The notes below the pieces were generated by a model that had not been told where the DNA came from, did no database searches, and saw only the letters and a program-made list of their open reading frames with translations. This document shows positions 1 through 18,433 of a stretch of DNA of 64,000 nucleotides, one piece after another. Numbering within the stretch: position 1 is the first letter of the stretch; every line of letters begins with the position of its first letter. The stretch is from Andeanibacterium sp035497315 (GTDB lineage: Bacteria > Pseudomonadota > Alphaproteobacteria > Sphingomonadales > Sphingomonadaceae). The stretch spans positions 1 through 64,000 of the forward strand of contig DATJDU010000097.1 of assembly GCA_035497315.1 (NCBI GenBank), given 5' to 3'. The position numbers and the translations under genes are program-made.

Positions 1-197
1 GTTGGACCGTCCGCTTTGTGCAAATCATCCGCAAGTTTCCACAGCATCGTTGTGTAGCCATAGACCGCACCGACCGGAGTCCCTTGCGGGTCGGTCAGCG
101 GAGGCAGGCGATGATAGGCACGGAAGATGTAGGACGAGCCGTCCACGAGGTAAAGATGCCGTTTAGGCTCGGTTTGGACTGATATTTGGGCAGACAT
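1..197 (-). CDS. polA: DNA polymerase I, N-terminal part (runs off left edge)
   Basis: The minus strand reads from an ATG at 197 to the window edge (65 complete codons) and starts MSAQISVQTEP. It continues into LYLVDGSSYIFRAYHRLPPL and then GTPVGAVYGYTTMLWKL. This is the start of the 5'-3' exonuclease (flap nuclease) domain of DNA polymerase I; the DGSSYIFRAYH block carries the first metal-binding aspartate. The enzyme fills gaps and removes RNA primers in replication and repair. The polymerase domain and stop codon lie outside the window. The gene diverges from the lipoprotein gene at 473, so their promoters share about 275 bases. The N-terminal match is distinctive, but the rest of the gene cannot be judged. 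Confidence 0.87.
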   Translation of the reverse strand, partial: MSAQISVQTEPKRHLYLVDGSSYIFRAYHRLPPLTDPQGTPVGAVYGYTTMLWKLADDLHKADGP

Positions 198-472
198 GGC
201 GCGGTGGTAGCAGCGCGGCGGGGTAAGGTCAGCCCCATTCGTCCCATCGAGGAAGGGCGCGAAAAGCGCGTCTTGAATCGGACGCAATCCGGGCGCAGAA
301 GGGCTGCAGAAAGGGTCAGGGGGCAGTGCATTGCTTCGCGCTTGCACCTAACATGCTTGCATCCCCCTGATTTGGACATTATTTGTCCCCTCCGAAGTCT
401 GCTTGAGACGGCAGACTTTGCGTGCGGCAGCTTGCCGTGCGTAGTCTACTCGCTGTTCAAGGATTACTATTC

Positions 473-700
473 ATGCGCAAGATCGTTCTCGCTGCTGCCG
501 CTGCCGGCGCTGCCCTGACCCTCGCCGCCTGCCAGTCGGAAGCCACCGAAGAAGCCACCGAAGAACCGGCAATGGAAGAAGCCACCGACGCTTCGGCCGC
601 TGCTACCGATGCTTCGGCTGCTGCTACCGACGCTTCGGCTGCTGCTACCGATGCTTCGGCTGCTGCTACCGACGCTTCGTCGGCTGCTGCCGCCGAGTAA
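473..700 (+). CDS. Small alanine-rich repeat lipoprotein
   Basis: A 75-residue protein starts at the ATG at 473; an in-frame upstream start at 422 would place sequence ahead of the signal peptide. MRKIVLAAAAAGAALTLAAC is a typical lipoprotein signal ending in a LAAC lipobox, so Cys20 should be lipidated. The mature part begins with acidic Glu/Thr-rich sequence and then consists of five copies of an ATDASAA heptad. No enzymatic domain is visible, and the protein is probably an unstructured envelope lipoprotein. A strong rho-independent terminator lies 25 bases after the stop, so the gene is probably monocistronic. Function is unknown. Confidence 0.75.
   Translation: MRKIVLAAAAAGAALTLAACQSEATEEATEEPAMEEATDASAAATDASAAATDASAAATDASAAATDASSAAAAE
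581..685 (+). repeat. Five tandem 21-bp coding repeats
   Basis: Five consecutive 21-base units encode the heptad ATDASAA (the last is ATDASSA). The units are nearly identical and alternate gac/gat at the aspartate codon, as expected for tandem duplication. The length keeps frame, so copy-number change would lengthen or shorten the lipoprotein without disrupting it. Confidence 0.85.
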
Positions 701-725
701 TTTCGGGGTTCAAACCGAACATGAG

Positions 726-757
726 GGGCGCGGCTGCAAGGCCGCGCCCTTTTTGTT
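726..757 (+). terminator. Rho-independent terminator of the small lipoprotein gene
   Basis: A perfect 9-bp stem GGGCGCGGC/GCCGCGCCC with a six-base loop is followed by TTTTTGTTT on the plus strand. Confidence 0.88.
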
Positions 758-919
758 TGTCCGTTGTTCATCCATGAGGGCCGCGATTGTGGGCACGATC
801 GTGGGTGACGCGATAGCGCTTCGTGCCGCAGGCAGGCGAGCATCGGCAAGACTGCGCAGACCGGAAAGGTCAGCGGCTTTCTCGCTATAAATGCCTGTAA
901 TTAAATTATATTTTTAAGA

Positions 920-1945
920 TCAGCGTTCGCCGCCGGAGCCATAGCTCCTGGCGCTGAGCTGAACGCGCGCGGGTTCGGAAAACCCGTCATAAATCGCGCG
1001 GGCGATGGTCGCGATCCGGTCGATCCGATAGCCCCGGTTCATCCCGCCGCCCGTTACATAGATCGCCACGGCAATCGAATGTCCATTGGGATCGGTGATG
1101 ACGCCGACGTCGCTCGACGTGTTGTAGAGCGAGCCGGTCTTGTGAGCCACGAGTACATCGGCGGGCATCTGGCCCTTGATGCGGTTGGGCCCGGTCCTGC
1201 AATTTTCCATGGTGGCAAACAGCAGTTCCCTGCTGGATTTGCTCAGCCAGCGGCCTTCGTGCAGCCCCTTGAGCAATTGCACCATGGCCAGCGGCGTGGA
1301 GGAATCGCGCGGATCGATGTAGAGAGAAGGATCGAATTCCTTCTCGTCACGCACCAGGGTGGCGATGTCCCGATCCAGACTGAAACCGTCGATCCCGGCG
1401 CGCTTTACCCAGGCGCTTACCGCCCGGGGGCCTCCGACTACGGCCAGAAGCCCGTCAGTCGCCTGATTGTTGCTGTGGACCAGCATCAGGTTGATCAGTT
1501 CTCGCGCGGTCAGCAGCTTGCCCGGCTTCACCGGCGCGGCCTTGGTCGAAAGCTTCTGCGAAGGCAGTGGCACCATCAGCGGAAATTTGTCGTCCAGTTT
1601 CCAGCGGCCCTTGTCCACGCCCTCGAGGAAAGTCGCCGCGACGGCGACTTTGCTGGTGCTGGCCATCGGGAAGCGCTGGTTGCCAAGGACGGAAACCTGC
1701 TCGCCCGTGGTGAGATCGATCGCGGCAACGCCGATGCGACCATTGGTGCCATCGGCCAGTTTGGCGACATATTGTTCGAGCGGGGAAGCAGCTTCGCGCT
1801 GGAAAACGCGGGGCGAACGCAATTCGGTGCCGAAGGCCCGATCAAACGCAGCCTCGAAATTCTCGGCACCGGCCTGAACAGGCGAAAGCGCTGCCGCACC
1901 AAGTGCGAGCGTTGCGATTACCCTGCCTAACCTGCCGACTACCAT
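920..1945 (-). CDS. Class A beta-lactamase (serine hydrolase), exported
   Basis: A 341-residue protein starts at MVVGRLGR (ATG 1945), giving a clear Sec signal peptide cut near Ala-Gly-Ala (about residue 27). A start six codons earlier (1963) is possible. The penicillinase fold is marked by the SxxK nucleophile motif STSK (Ser96-Lys99), an SNN triad at 158-160 in place of the classical SDN, an omega-loop Glu201 in EKEFD followed by DPRDSSTP, and KTG at 269-271. The enzyme should hydrolyse beta-lactams in the periplasm through an acyl-enzyme. The residue aligned with Asn170 looks like Asp, and with SNN this suggests a divergent subgroup whose activity is not assured. No ampR-type regulator is adjacent. 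Confidence 0.85.
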   Translation of the reverse strand: MVVGRLGRVIATLALGAAALSPVQAGAENFEAAFDRAFGTELRSPRVFQREAASPLEQYVAKLADGTNGRIGVAAIDLTTGEQVSVLGNQRFPMASTSKVAVAATFLEGVDKGRWKLDDKFPLMVPLPSQKLSTKAAPVKPGKLLTARELINLMLVHSNNQATDGLLAVVGGPRAVSAWVKRAGIDGFSLDRDIATLVRDEKEFDPSLYIDPRDSSTPLAMVQLLKGLHEGRWLSKSSRELLFATMENCRTGPNRIKGQMPADVLVAHKTGSLYNTSSDVGVITDPNGHSIAVAIYVTGGGMNRGYRIDRIATIARAIYDGFSEPARVQLSARSYGSGGER

Positions 1946-2071
1946 GCGATCATTATGCCCCATCAAGCTTGGGAATATATTAATCGCGTTTTTTTGCTTT
2001 GCAATCAAGTGGTCGATGAACTGCCACGCATGTTGCGATGAGTGGAGTGCCCACGGGGCGGCTGGCAGGCA

Positions 2072-2101
2072 AAGGGCCGGGGAATTGCTTCCCCGGCCCT
2101 T
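2072..2101 (-). terminator. Terminator of the groESL operon
   Basis: A 13-bp perfect stem (AAGGGCCGGGGAA paired with TTCCCCGGCCCTT) with a four-base loop lies 30 bases downstream of the groL stop. On the minus strand the right arm ends in TT followed by TGCC, so the T-tract is short. Confidence 0.8.
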
Positions 2102-2130
2102 CAATTGTGTAGCTCAAGACGCGTTGCGAC

Positions 2131-3762
<1,632 letters not shown>

Positions 3763-3825
3763 TGTTCAATTCCTCTTTGCAAAACTTCTCTAATTTCACT
3801 CAAGTGAGCGACGGAAAGTTTTATC

Positions 3826-4113
3826 TCAGGCGATCACGCCCAGGATGTCGCTTTCCTTCATGATCAGCAGGTCTTCGCCGTCGACCTTCACTTCAGTGCC
3901 GGACCACTTGCCGAAAAGCACGCGATCGCCGACCTTGACGTCGAGCGGAGTAACCTTGCCATCTTCCGAACGGGCGCCATTGCCGGCGGCGACGATTTCG
4001 CCCTCGCTCGGCTTTTCCTTGGCGCTGTCAGGGATGATGATGCCGCCAGCCGTCTTTTCTTCGGCTTCGATACGGCGGACCAGCACGCGGTCGTGCAGCG
4101 GACGGAATGCCAT
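3826..4113 (-). CDS. groS: Co-chaperonin GroES (10 kDa)
   Basis: The 95-residue protein starts MAFRPLHDRVLVRRIEAEE at the ATG at 4113. A start six codons upstream is in frame, but GGAAGAGG sits at proper spacing before 4113. It contains the mobile-loop sequence KTAGGIIIPDSAKEKP that contacts GroEL and the conserved VGDRVLFGKWSGTEV strand. GroES caps the GroEL ring in an ATP-dependent cycle. It is the first gene of the groS-groL operon, under the promoter at 4184-4212 and the CIRCE operator at 4150-4176. Confidence 0.97.
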   Translation of the reverse strand: MAFRPLHDRVLVRRIEAEEKTAGGIIIPDSAKEKPSEGEIVAAGNGARSEDGKVTPLDVKVGDRVLFGKWSGTEVKVDGEDLLIMKESDILGVIA

Positions 4114-4149
4114 GGTGATGACCTCTTCCAAATAAAATTGATAACAGCG

Positions 4150-4176
4150 TTGGCACTCTTACCATGAGAGTGCCAG
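4150..4176. promoter_or_regulatory. CIRCE operator (HrcA-binding site)
   Basis: The inverted repeat TTGGCACTC-N9-GAGTGCCAG matches the CIRCE consensus TTAGCACTC-N9-GAGTGCTAA in layout and most bases. It lies between the predicted -10 box and groS, where HrcA represses chaperonin transcription in other bacteria. No hrcA gene is in the window. Confidence 0.9.
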
Positions 4177-4183
4177 CGGCCGG

Positions 4184-4212
4184 CATATGGGTGCGCCCCT
4201 GCTGCCCGTCAA
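4184..4212 (-). promoter_or_regulatory. groESL housekeeping-type promoter
   Basis: On the minus strand TTGACG (4212-4207), a 17-base spacer and CATATG (4189-4184) lie directly upstream of the CIRCE element, so transcription would begin at or in the operator. Confidence 0.7.
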
Positions 4213-4326
4213 GCGATTCCCCGTGAGTATTTTTGCAAAGTCGCTATCCAGCGGGCCCTTGGCGGGCGGCCGAAGGCAGGAGCCGGGCGACCGGAGCCGG
4301 CATCGGCCCTTTTCCCCATCTGCCGT

Positions 4327-5706
4327 TCAGGCCGGCAGCAATCCCAGACGCTCGCGCCTCATCCAGCGCCGCAGCATCAGCACGGCGACCACGACGAGGC
4401 CGACGGCGAGGCCGATCCACACGCCGATGCCCTCCAGCGGCGTGTAGAAGCCCAGCAGCAGCGAGCAGCCCAGCCCGGGGACCCAATAGCCGAAAATGGC
4501 ATAGGCCATCGGCAGGCGCGTATCCTGCAGACCGCGCAGAGCGCCCATGGCCACCGCCTGTATTCCGTCGACCAGCTGGAAGGCTGCGGCAACCACCATA
4601 TAGCTGGCTGCAAAGCCCACCATCGTGGCGTTTGCCGGATTGTCGACATCGACATAGATCGAAAGCAGCAGGCTGGGGCCAAGCAGCATTGCCGCTGCCG
4701 CGATGGCCATGAAAAATGTTCCCGAGGCGACCGCCGCCCAGCCGGAAAGGCCGATGGCCTGCAGGTTCCTTGCCCCATAATGGAAGCCCACGCGGATCGC
4801 CGCAGCCTGTCCGATGGCGAACGGCACCTGGAAAGTGAAGGATGCCAGGTTCAGCGCCAGCGTGTGGGCTGCCAGCTCCGCCGGGCCGATCCGCCCCATC
4901 AGGAATGCCGCGCCGCTGAAGAAACCGGCCTCGGCGATCACGGTTATCGCCACGGGCGTTCCGATCTTCACGATTTCTGCAAGGCGTTGCCATTCGGTGC
5001 GCCAGAAGCGGCCCCAGATGTAATAGCGGCGCAGGATGCGGTTCTGCTGGATCGCGACGACATAGGCCGCAAAAGCGAAGACGGACGCAAAGATGGTCGC
5101 AATGGCGGCGCCTTCCAGGCCGAGGGCCGGTGCTCCGAAATTGCCGAAGATCAGGATATAATTGCCGATGCCGTTTACCACCACGCCCAGGCCCGTAATC
5201 AGCGTGGCGTAAACCGGTCTGCCCAGCGCGGACACGAAAGTGCGCAGCACATTGGCCATGATCGTGCAGGGCATCGCCCATAGCAGCAGGTCCAGATACT
5301 GATCCGCGAGGGCCGCGATCGCGGGGGACTGGCCCGTCAGCCGCATCAGGGCATCTCCCTGAGCACACAGGATCATGCCCACTGCCGAACTGGCGATGGC
5401 CAGCCACATGGCCATGCGGGTGGAACGGCGCACTTCGCGCACCGCATGTTTGCGCCGCCCCAGCTCTGCCGCGATCAGGGCGGCGACCGATCCCGTCAGG
5501 CCCGAGAGGCTCCAGACCAGCACACCATAGATCGCGATCGCAAGGCTGGTGGCGGCCAGTTCTTCTTCGCCCAGTCGCGCGACGAAGATCACGTCGATCG
5601 CGTGGGTTGCCATCTGCAGCAGGCCGGCCAGCGCCAGCGGCACCGCAAGGCGCAGTGTCGCGGCGAGTTCCGAGCGCCAGGTGGGATGGAGATCGTCCTT
5701 GAACAT
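4327..5706 (-). CDS. MATE family efflux transporter (NorM/DinF type)
   Basis: The 459-residue protein starts at MFKDDLHPTWRSEL (ATG 5706); the frame is open further upstream but without a plausible start context. It has about 12 hydrophobic segments in two similar halves, as in multidrug and toxic compound extrusion transporters. Early segments include LALAGLLQMATHAIDVIFVA with the downstream GEEELAATSLA, the usual MATE family signature area. It probably exports cationic drugs or metabolites in exchange for Na+ or H+. It is transcribed alone, divergent from the cytochrome c gene and downstream of the groES promoter region. Substrate cannot be predicted. Confidence 0.88.
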   Translation of the reverse strand: MFKDDLHPTWRSELAATLRLAVPLALAGLLQMATHAIDVIFVARLGEEELAATSLAIAIYGVLVWSLSGLTGSVAALIAAELGRRKHAVREVRRSTRMAMWLAIASSAVGMILCAQGDALMRLTGQSPAIAALADQYLDLLLWAMPCTIMANVLRTFVSALGRPVYATLITGLGVVVNGIGNYILIFGNFGAPALGLEGAAIATIFASVFAFAAYVVAIQQNRILRRYYIWGRFWRTEWQRLAEIVKIGTPVAITVIAEAGFFSGAAFLMGRIGPAELAAHTLALNLASFTFQVPFAIGQAAAIRVGFHYGARNLQAIGLSGWAAVASGTFFMAIAAAAMLLGPSLLLSIYVDVDNPANATMVGFAASYMVVAAAFQLVDGIQAVAMGALRGLQDTRLPMAYAIFGYWVPGLGCSLLLGFYTPLEGIGVWIGLAVGLVVVAVLMLRRWMRRERLGLLPA

Positions 5707-5924
5707 GGGGCCGGACCGGATAGGCGCCGGGGTGTCGGGGAGGAAGTAACAATCGTTACCGGGCAGGGAAATAACAGCCCCTCTGCGGCAGCTGTGCCAC
5801 AGGCGAGCACAACAAGTGGCCGCAACCGGCCCGCCGCGCCGAGTTTGGGCTTGGCAGAGCAACGCCTTGGGTGCATTGGCCTGCCCGATTTATTGAGTCA
5901 CATGACTTGGCAGGAGGCCCAGCT

Positions 5925-6476
5925 ATGAATTCTGTGAAACTCGCTTCGATGACGGGGCTCGCGCTGCTTCTGGCGGCGTGCGGCGGCGCAAGCAGCGAGG
6001 AACCGGCTGCGGAAGAAACCACCGTGGCCCCGGCCGCGGAAGAAACCGCTACCCCCACCGAGGAGGCGACCCCGGCGGCGAGCGAAACGCCTTCAGCCAG
6101 CGCCACCCCGAGCGAAGCGGCCGCCAAGCCGTCTGCCACTTCGACCCCGACCGCCAGCGCAACCGTTGCTGCTGCGGCGGCGGCCACTGCGCCGGTCGGT
6201 TTCAACATGTGCAAGGCCTGCCATTCGGTCGAGAAGGGCAAGCATGGCATCGGCCCCTCGCTTGCCGGGATCTACGGCACCAAGGCGGGCGACATCCCCG
6301 GCTATGAATTCAGCAAGCCGATGAAGGAATCGGGCCTCAAGTGGGACGAAGCCACGCTGGACAAATATCTCACCGATCCGCGCGGCACCGTTCCGGGCAC
6401 GAAGATGAGCTTTGCCGGCCTCAAGGACGAGGCCAAGCGCAAGGACGTGATCGCCTATCTCAAGTCGCTGAAGTAA
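5925..6476 (+). CDS. Lipoprotein class I cytochrome c
   Basis: The 183-residue protein starts at the ATG at 5925, seven bases after a GGAGG box. A lipoprotein signal ends LLLAAC (lipidated Cys19). Residues 20-90 form a low-complexity Ala/Glu/Thr/Pro linker. The C-terminal domain is a small class I cytochrome c with CKACH (residues 96-100), a GPSLAGIYG segment and axial Met161 in GTKMSF, resembling mitochondrial-type cytochrome c or cytochrome c552. It likely carries electrons between periplasmic dehydrogenases or the bc1 complex and terminal oxidases, tethered by lipid and the long flexible linker. A bidirectional terminator follows. Confidence 0.88.
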   Translation: MNSVKLASMTGLALLLAACGGASSEEPAAEETTVAPAAEETATPTEEATPAASETPSASATPSEAAAKPSATSTPTASATVAAAAAATAPVGFNMCKACHSVEKGKHGIGPSLAGIYGTKAGDIPGYEFSKPMKESGLKWDEATLDKYLTDPRGTVPGTKMSFAGLKDEAKRKDVIAYLKSLK

Positions 6477-6522
6477 GCGCCGGGCGGGCCGCCTGTTCGC
6501 TCAGGCGCCCGAAGGGTGAACG

Positions 6523-6556
6523 AAAAGGGCCGGGGCATTGCGCTCCGGCCCTTTTT
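6523..6556. terminator. Bidirectional terminator
   Basis: Complementary arms AAAGGGCCGG and CCGGCCCTTT enclose a GC-rich loop, with T-runs on both strands (TTTTT plus, TTTTC minus). It separates the convergent cytochrome gene and the secreted-protein gene. Confidence 0.85.
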
Positions 6557-6575
6557 GTTGGCTATGGGGGAAGAG

Positions 6576-7610
6576 CTACTCCACCCTGTCCAGCGTCACG
6601 CCCGCGCGGGTGGCGCGCGATGCGGTGACATAATTGCGCAGCTGCACATTGCCTTCATGGCAGGCATATTCGAAGAACTGGTACTTGTCGTCGCGCTTCC
6701 AGTCGAGCCGCACGCTCCAGGGCTGAGTGAAGATCGCCGGATCGTTCCAGGTCATGTCATAGGTCACACTGTCGGGGCCGGTGATGGTGAAGCGCTCCAT
6801 CAGCTTCGCGCCAGTGCTTATCGGTGTGTCGTTTTCCGGCGGGGAGCCGCTTGTCACGATGTTGGTCGCCGAAGGGCCGGGGCGGAAATTGGTGGTCTCC
6901 ACCACCAGCATATTGCCATTTTCCCAATGGCCCCGGCTTTCGCCCATCCAGTTGCCGATCTTGGTGGGAAGGGCGGGGCGTCCGTCGGTGGGAATGATCC
7001 GCGTTTCGTGGATCATCTCCAGCTGGATCGCTACGATGCCGGGCGATTGGAACACGCGGATGCCGTTGTTATACATCATCGGCAGCATGGATGCGGGCAG
7101 GCCGCGCGTGATGCAGCGATCCCAGCTGTCGAAATCCTCCGGCCGGTCGAAAGTCTGTTCCTTGCGCCAGCTTGACCGCATCAGGGCAGAGCGGCGCTTG
7201 CCTTCTGCGGTCATCTCGGGAAGCCGGCCATTGGCCGGGGCGACCAGCAGCGAGGTTCGGCGATTGACCTCGCCCATTTCCACCCAATGGCCCTGGCCCA
7301 GGCGGTCCTGCGATTCCTCATTGTCATAGCGCGAGGCAAGGGCTTCGATCCGGGCGGCGCGTTCCTTATATTCCGCATCGGTCATGAAGATGCGGTTGCC
7401 CTGTTCGGGCGCGCGCTGCATCGGCGTGCCGTTGAGATAATCGATCGGCCAGGTGCCGCGCAAATCGGGCTCGCCCCAGGCGGTTATCTTCGCGGGATAG
7501 GTGATGGGCACCTTGGGCAGGACGGTGAGGTCCGTCTCTTCGGCATGGGCAACCGATACCATGGCCGCCAGGCCTGCGAGGGCCAGCAGGCCGGTTCTTC
7601 CAGTAATCAT
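6576..7610 (-). CDS. Secreted protein of unknown function, WGxPDLxGxW type
   Basis: The 344-residue protein starts MITGRTGLLALAGLAAMVSV (ATG 7610) behind GGGGAGAG. The signal peptide probably ends at AHA. The mature protein has an N-terminal WGEPDLRGTWPIDYLNGTPM motif and a long C-terminal beta-rich part with repeated aromatic residues (SRGHWENGNMLVVETTNF, FTITGPDSVTYDMTW). Large families of secreted proteins with a PDL(Q/R)G(V/T)W start followed by TPxxR occur in Proteobacteria and Acidobacteria, with no function that I know. No catalytic triad or metal site is evident. It appears monocistronic. Confidence 0.72.
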   Translation of the reverse strand: MITGRTGLLALAGLAAMVSVAHAEETDLTVLPKVPITYPAKITAWGEPDLRGTWPIDYLNGTPMQRAPEQGNRIFMTDAEYKERAARIEALASRYDNEESQDRLGQGHWVEMGEVNRRTSLLVAPANGRLPEMTAEGKRRSALMRSSWRKEQTFDRPEDFDSWDRCITRGLPASMLPMMYNNGIRVFQSPGIVAIQLEMIHETRIIPTDGRPALPTKIGNWMGESRGHWENGNMLVVETTNFRPGPSATNIVTSGSPPENDTPISTGAKLMERFTITGPDSVTYDMTWNDPAIFTQPWSVRLDWKRDDKYQFFEYACHEGNVQLRNYVTASRATRAGVTLDRVE

Positions 7611-7693
7611 CTCTCTCCCCTTTTGAGGGGGAGATCCTAACACGATTAGGATGCTAATCAATATGCGCATGGCGAGAGGAGCGCGCAAAGGAA

Positions 7694-7721
7694 AAGGGCG
7701 GCGCCTTGCGGCACCGCCCTT
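7694..7721 (-). terminator. Terminator of the rplJ-rplL operon
   Basis: The arms AAGGGCGGCGCC and GGCACCGCCCTT pair with one internal mismatch around a TTGC loop, and the minus strand continues into TTCC. It lies 31 bases past the rplL stop. Confidence 0.82.
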
Positions 7722-7752
7722 CGCGTAATTCGTCCGGCGAACCGGAAGAAGA

Positions 7753-8130
7753 TTACTTGAGCTCGACGGTGCCGCCGGCTTCTTCGATCTTCTTCTTGAT
7801 CTCTTCGGCTTCAGCCTTCGAGACGCCTTCCTTGACGGCCTTCGGCGCTGCTTCAACCAGAGCCTTGGCTTCGCCCAGGCCCAGGCCGGTGATGGCGCGG
7901 ACTTCCTTGATGACGTTGATCTTCTTGCCACCGTCGCCGGTGAGGATCACGTCAAATTCGGTCTTCTCTTCGACTGCTTCGGCAGCAGCGCCACCGCCGG
8001 CGGGAGCCGCAACGGCAACGGCAGCAGCGGCGGAAACGCCCCATGCTTCTTCGAGAGCCTTGGCGAGGTCAGCAGCTTCGAGAACGGTGAGCTGCGACAG
8101 TTCTTCAACGATCTTGGCGATATCGGCCAT
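7753..8130 (-). CDS. rplL: 50S ribosomal protein L7/L12
   Basis: The 125-residue protein has the N-terminal dimerisation helix MADIAKIVEELSQLTVLEA, a flexible Ala/Gly hinge (residues about 36-52), and the globular C-terminal domain KTEFDVILTG...INVIKEVRAITGLGLGEAKALV that recruits translation GTPases. It forms the ribosomal stalk with L10. It is preceded by TTGGAG at good spacing and lies 75 bases after rplJ, an ordinary rplJL pair. The pair points away from rpoBC. Confidence 0.98.
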   Translation of the reverse strand: MADIAKIVEELSQLTVLEAADLAKALEEAWGVSAAAAVAVAAPAGGGAAAEAVEEKTEFDVILTGDGGKKINVIKEVRAITGLGLGEAKALVEAAPKAVKEGVSKAEAEEIKKKIEEAGGTVELK

Positions 8131-8205
8131 GTGAACTTACTCCAATCTGATAGCTTGGCCCGGTCCGGATCATCCGGGGCCGGGTGAATTCGCTGGAAAA
8201 ACCTC

Positions 8206-8721
8206 TTACGCGGCGTCCTTGGCGGCATATGCGCCGAAAACGCGGGCAAGCTTGGCTGCCGGGGCCGTGGAAAGCTGGGCGACCTTGGTCGCCGGCGCAT
8301 TCACGAGACCCACCAGCGTGGCACGCAGCTGATCAAGCGACGGCATCGAGGCGAGAGCCCGGACGCCTGCTTCATCGAGCAGGGTGCCGCCCATCGAACC
8401 GCCAACGATTTCCAGCTTCGGGTTCGCCTTGGCGAAATCCACGGCAGCCTTCGCGGCGGCAACCGGGTCGACCGAAGTCGCCAGTGCCGTCGGGCCGGTA
8501 AGATAATCTTCCAGGCCTTCGAATTGCGTGTCCTTGAGGGCAAGCTTGGCAAGACGGTTCTTCGCAACCTTGTAGGACGCACCGACTTCCCGCATCTTCG
8601 AGCGCAGAGCGGTGGACTGGGCCACCGTCAGGCCGAGATTGCGGGTGATCACCACCACGCTAACCTCGTTGAAGTTTGCGTTGAGCTGGGCGACCGAATC
8701 GGCTTTTTGCGAACGATCCAT
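8206..8721 (-). CDS. rplJ: 50S ribosomal protein L10
   Basis: The 171-residue protein begins MDRSQKADSVAQLNANFNEV and carries the L10 core (VVVITRNLGLTVAQSTALRS, KVAKNRLAKLAL, GGSMGG) and a C-terminal helix that binds L12 dimers. GAAGGAGTAAGGC before the ATG is a strong ribosome-binding site. L10 usually represses its own mRNA through a structured leader, and the 150 bases upstream contain GC-rich complementary stretches that could serve, although no defined L10 leader could be confirmed by eye. rplK and rplA are not in the window, and rpoB diverges on the other side. Confidence 0.97.
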   Translation of the reverse strand: MDRSQKADSVAQLNANFNEVSVVVITRNLGLTVAQSTALRSKMREVGASYKVAKNRLAKLALKDTQFEGLEDYLTGPTALATSVDPVAAAKAAVDFAKANPKLEIVGGSMGGTLLDEAGVRALASMPSLDQLRATLVGLVNAPATKVAQLSTAPAAKLARVFGAYAAKDAA

Positions 8722-9561
8722 GCCTTACTCCTTCACAATGGCCGCCCGGTTGGCTCCGGACGACCGGCTACGTTTGACCATGCCGCAATCCGGCATGGGC
8801 GAGTCCGTGATGGGAAGGAGGTGCGCACTATCCGATTGGACAAGGAGCGCGGGTAGGGCATCGCACGGGGCGAATGCCTTGAAACTCTTTCCCGTCTAGG
8901 CTGGAAATTAAGGAGGCCAGATTGCCTCCACCAACTGTCTCGGACGGATGACCGAAAAGCAAATAGCCTGCCGGTCAGGGCGGGCCTTTGGCTTGAAGGG
9001 CTGCGCGAGTCAAGCAATTCAACCGATCGTCATATTACCGATCATGCTCCTTCCCGCGCTTGCGCGGATATGGGAAGTTGCGGATCATTCTCTTGCTGCG
9101 GGGAGAAAATGGCGATGTCGACGATCTGCGAAAGCGGTGCCTGTCTGTAAAACAATCCGGGCTGGCACGAGGGAGACGCGCCCTGCAAGGCCGAATGGAT
9201 TGCAGCCATCCTGAAGTGAAACCGGCTCGATCCGGCGACGATCGTGGAGGTAGGGGCGGGATCGGGCGAAATATTGGTTCAGTTGCGCAGGTTCCTGCCA
9301 CGAGCGGAAATGCAGGGGTATGACATTTCCTCGCAGGCCCATGCGATCGCACAGCCGAAGGAGCGGGACGGGCTGATCTTCCATCATGGCGATTTCCTGG
9401 CACAGGAAGGCCCGGGCGCGACCGCAAGTTGCGCACTCGCCTGTTCAACCTGCCTCGCATAGGGGCGCGCGAGGTGAACGAAGGCTTCCCTGCCGGGGAA
9501 TCCCGGCGTCGCGGCCGATGGCCGGGGACTGCGTCCGGGCAGGCATGCTGCGCCGCAGCGT
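8722..9561. other. Long divergent spacer between rplJ and rpoB
   Basis: About 1.1 kb separates rplJ from rpoB. This part shows no intact gene. It should hold the rplJ promoter and leader on the minus strand. A 6-bp hairpin (GGAGGC...GCCTCC, near 8911-8928) is visible. A methyltransferase remnant occupies 9220-9462. Confidence 0.6.
9220..9462 (+). pseudogene. Remnant of a SAM-dependent methyltransferase
   Basis: An open stretch of about 80 codons between stop codons at 9217 and 9460 encodes PATIVEVGAGSGEILVQLRR and, 20 residues on, MQGYDISSQAHAIA, then IFHHGDFL. The first block is SAM-binding motif I (VEVGAGSGE), GYDIS fits the following acidic loop, and the spacing is right for a class I methyltransferase. 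The fragment lacks both ends of a normal domain, has no start or ribosome-binding site, and is followed by unrelated sequence. It is best read as a decayed gene left in the rplJ-rpoB gap. A short expressed peptide cannot be excluded. Confidence 0.5.
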
Positions 9562-9590
9562 TTGACTCAAAGGCCCGGCTTTACTATATG
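9562..9590 (+). promoter_or_regulatory. Probable rpoBC promoter
   Basis: TTGACT (9562-9567), a 17-base spacer and TATATG (9585-9590) form a near-consensus housekeeping promoter, about 230 bases upstream of rpoB. It would give rpoBC a transcription start independent of the ribosomal stalk genes. Confidence 0.75.
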
Positions 9591-9817
9591 GGGGCCTGTC
9601 AGTTCGCTTCGAGCAAGGCGGGCCCTGCGCGGGGGCTCACTCAGGAAGGAAGCGCTGGCTATCCATAATCGCGACCAAGCTGCAGCTGCGGCCCGGATAA
9701 GGGTGCGTAAGCTCGCGGCTTTTTGGCGTTTCGCATTATGGGCCACTCGCGTGTGGCAGATTAACGATGGCCGGCGCGAAGAGGCGCCGGCGCTATAAAG
9801 AAGAGGCACACTCCTCC

Positions 9818-13993
<4,176 letters not shown>

Positions 13994-14070
13994 GCCCGGC
14001 GGCCCTGCCTTCACCAGGCAGGGCCCCGCCGCTTCGCACCAGAGATTGACCCTGCAGAGGGACTGAAGAC

Positions 14071-18390
<4,320 letters not shown>

Positions 18391-18433
18391 GCCTCACCCG
18401 CCTTCGCGCCCCTTCACCCGGGCACATGAATTA

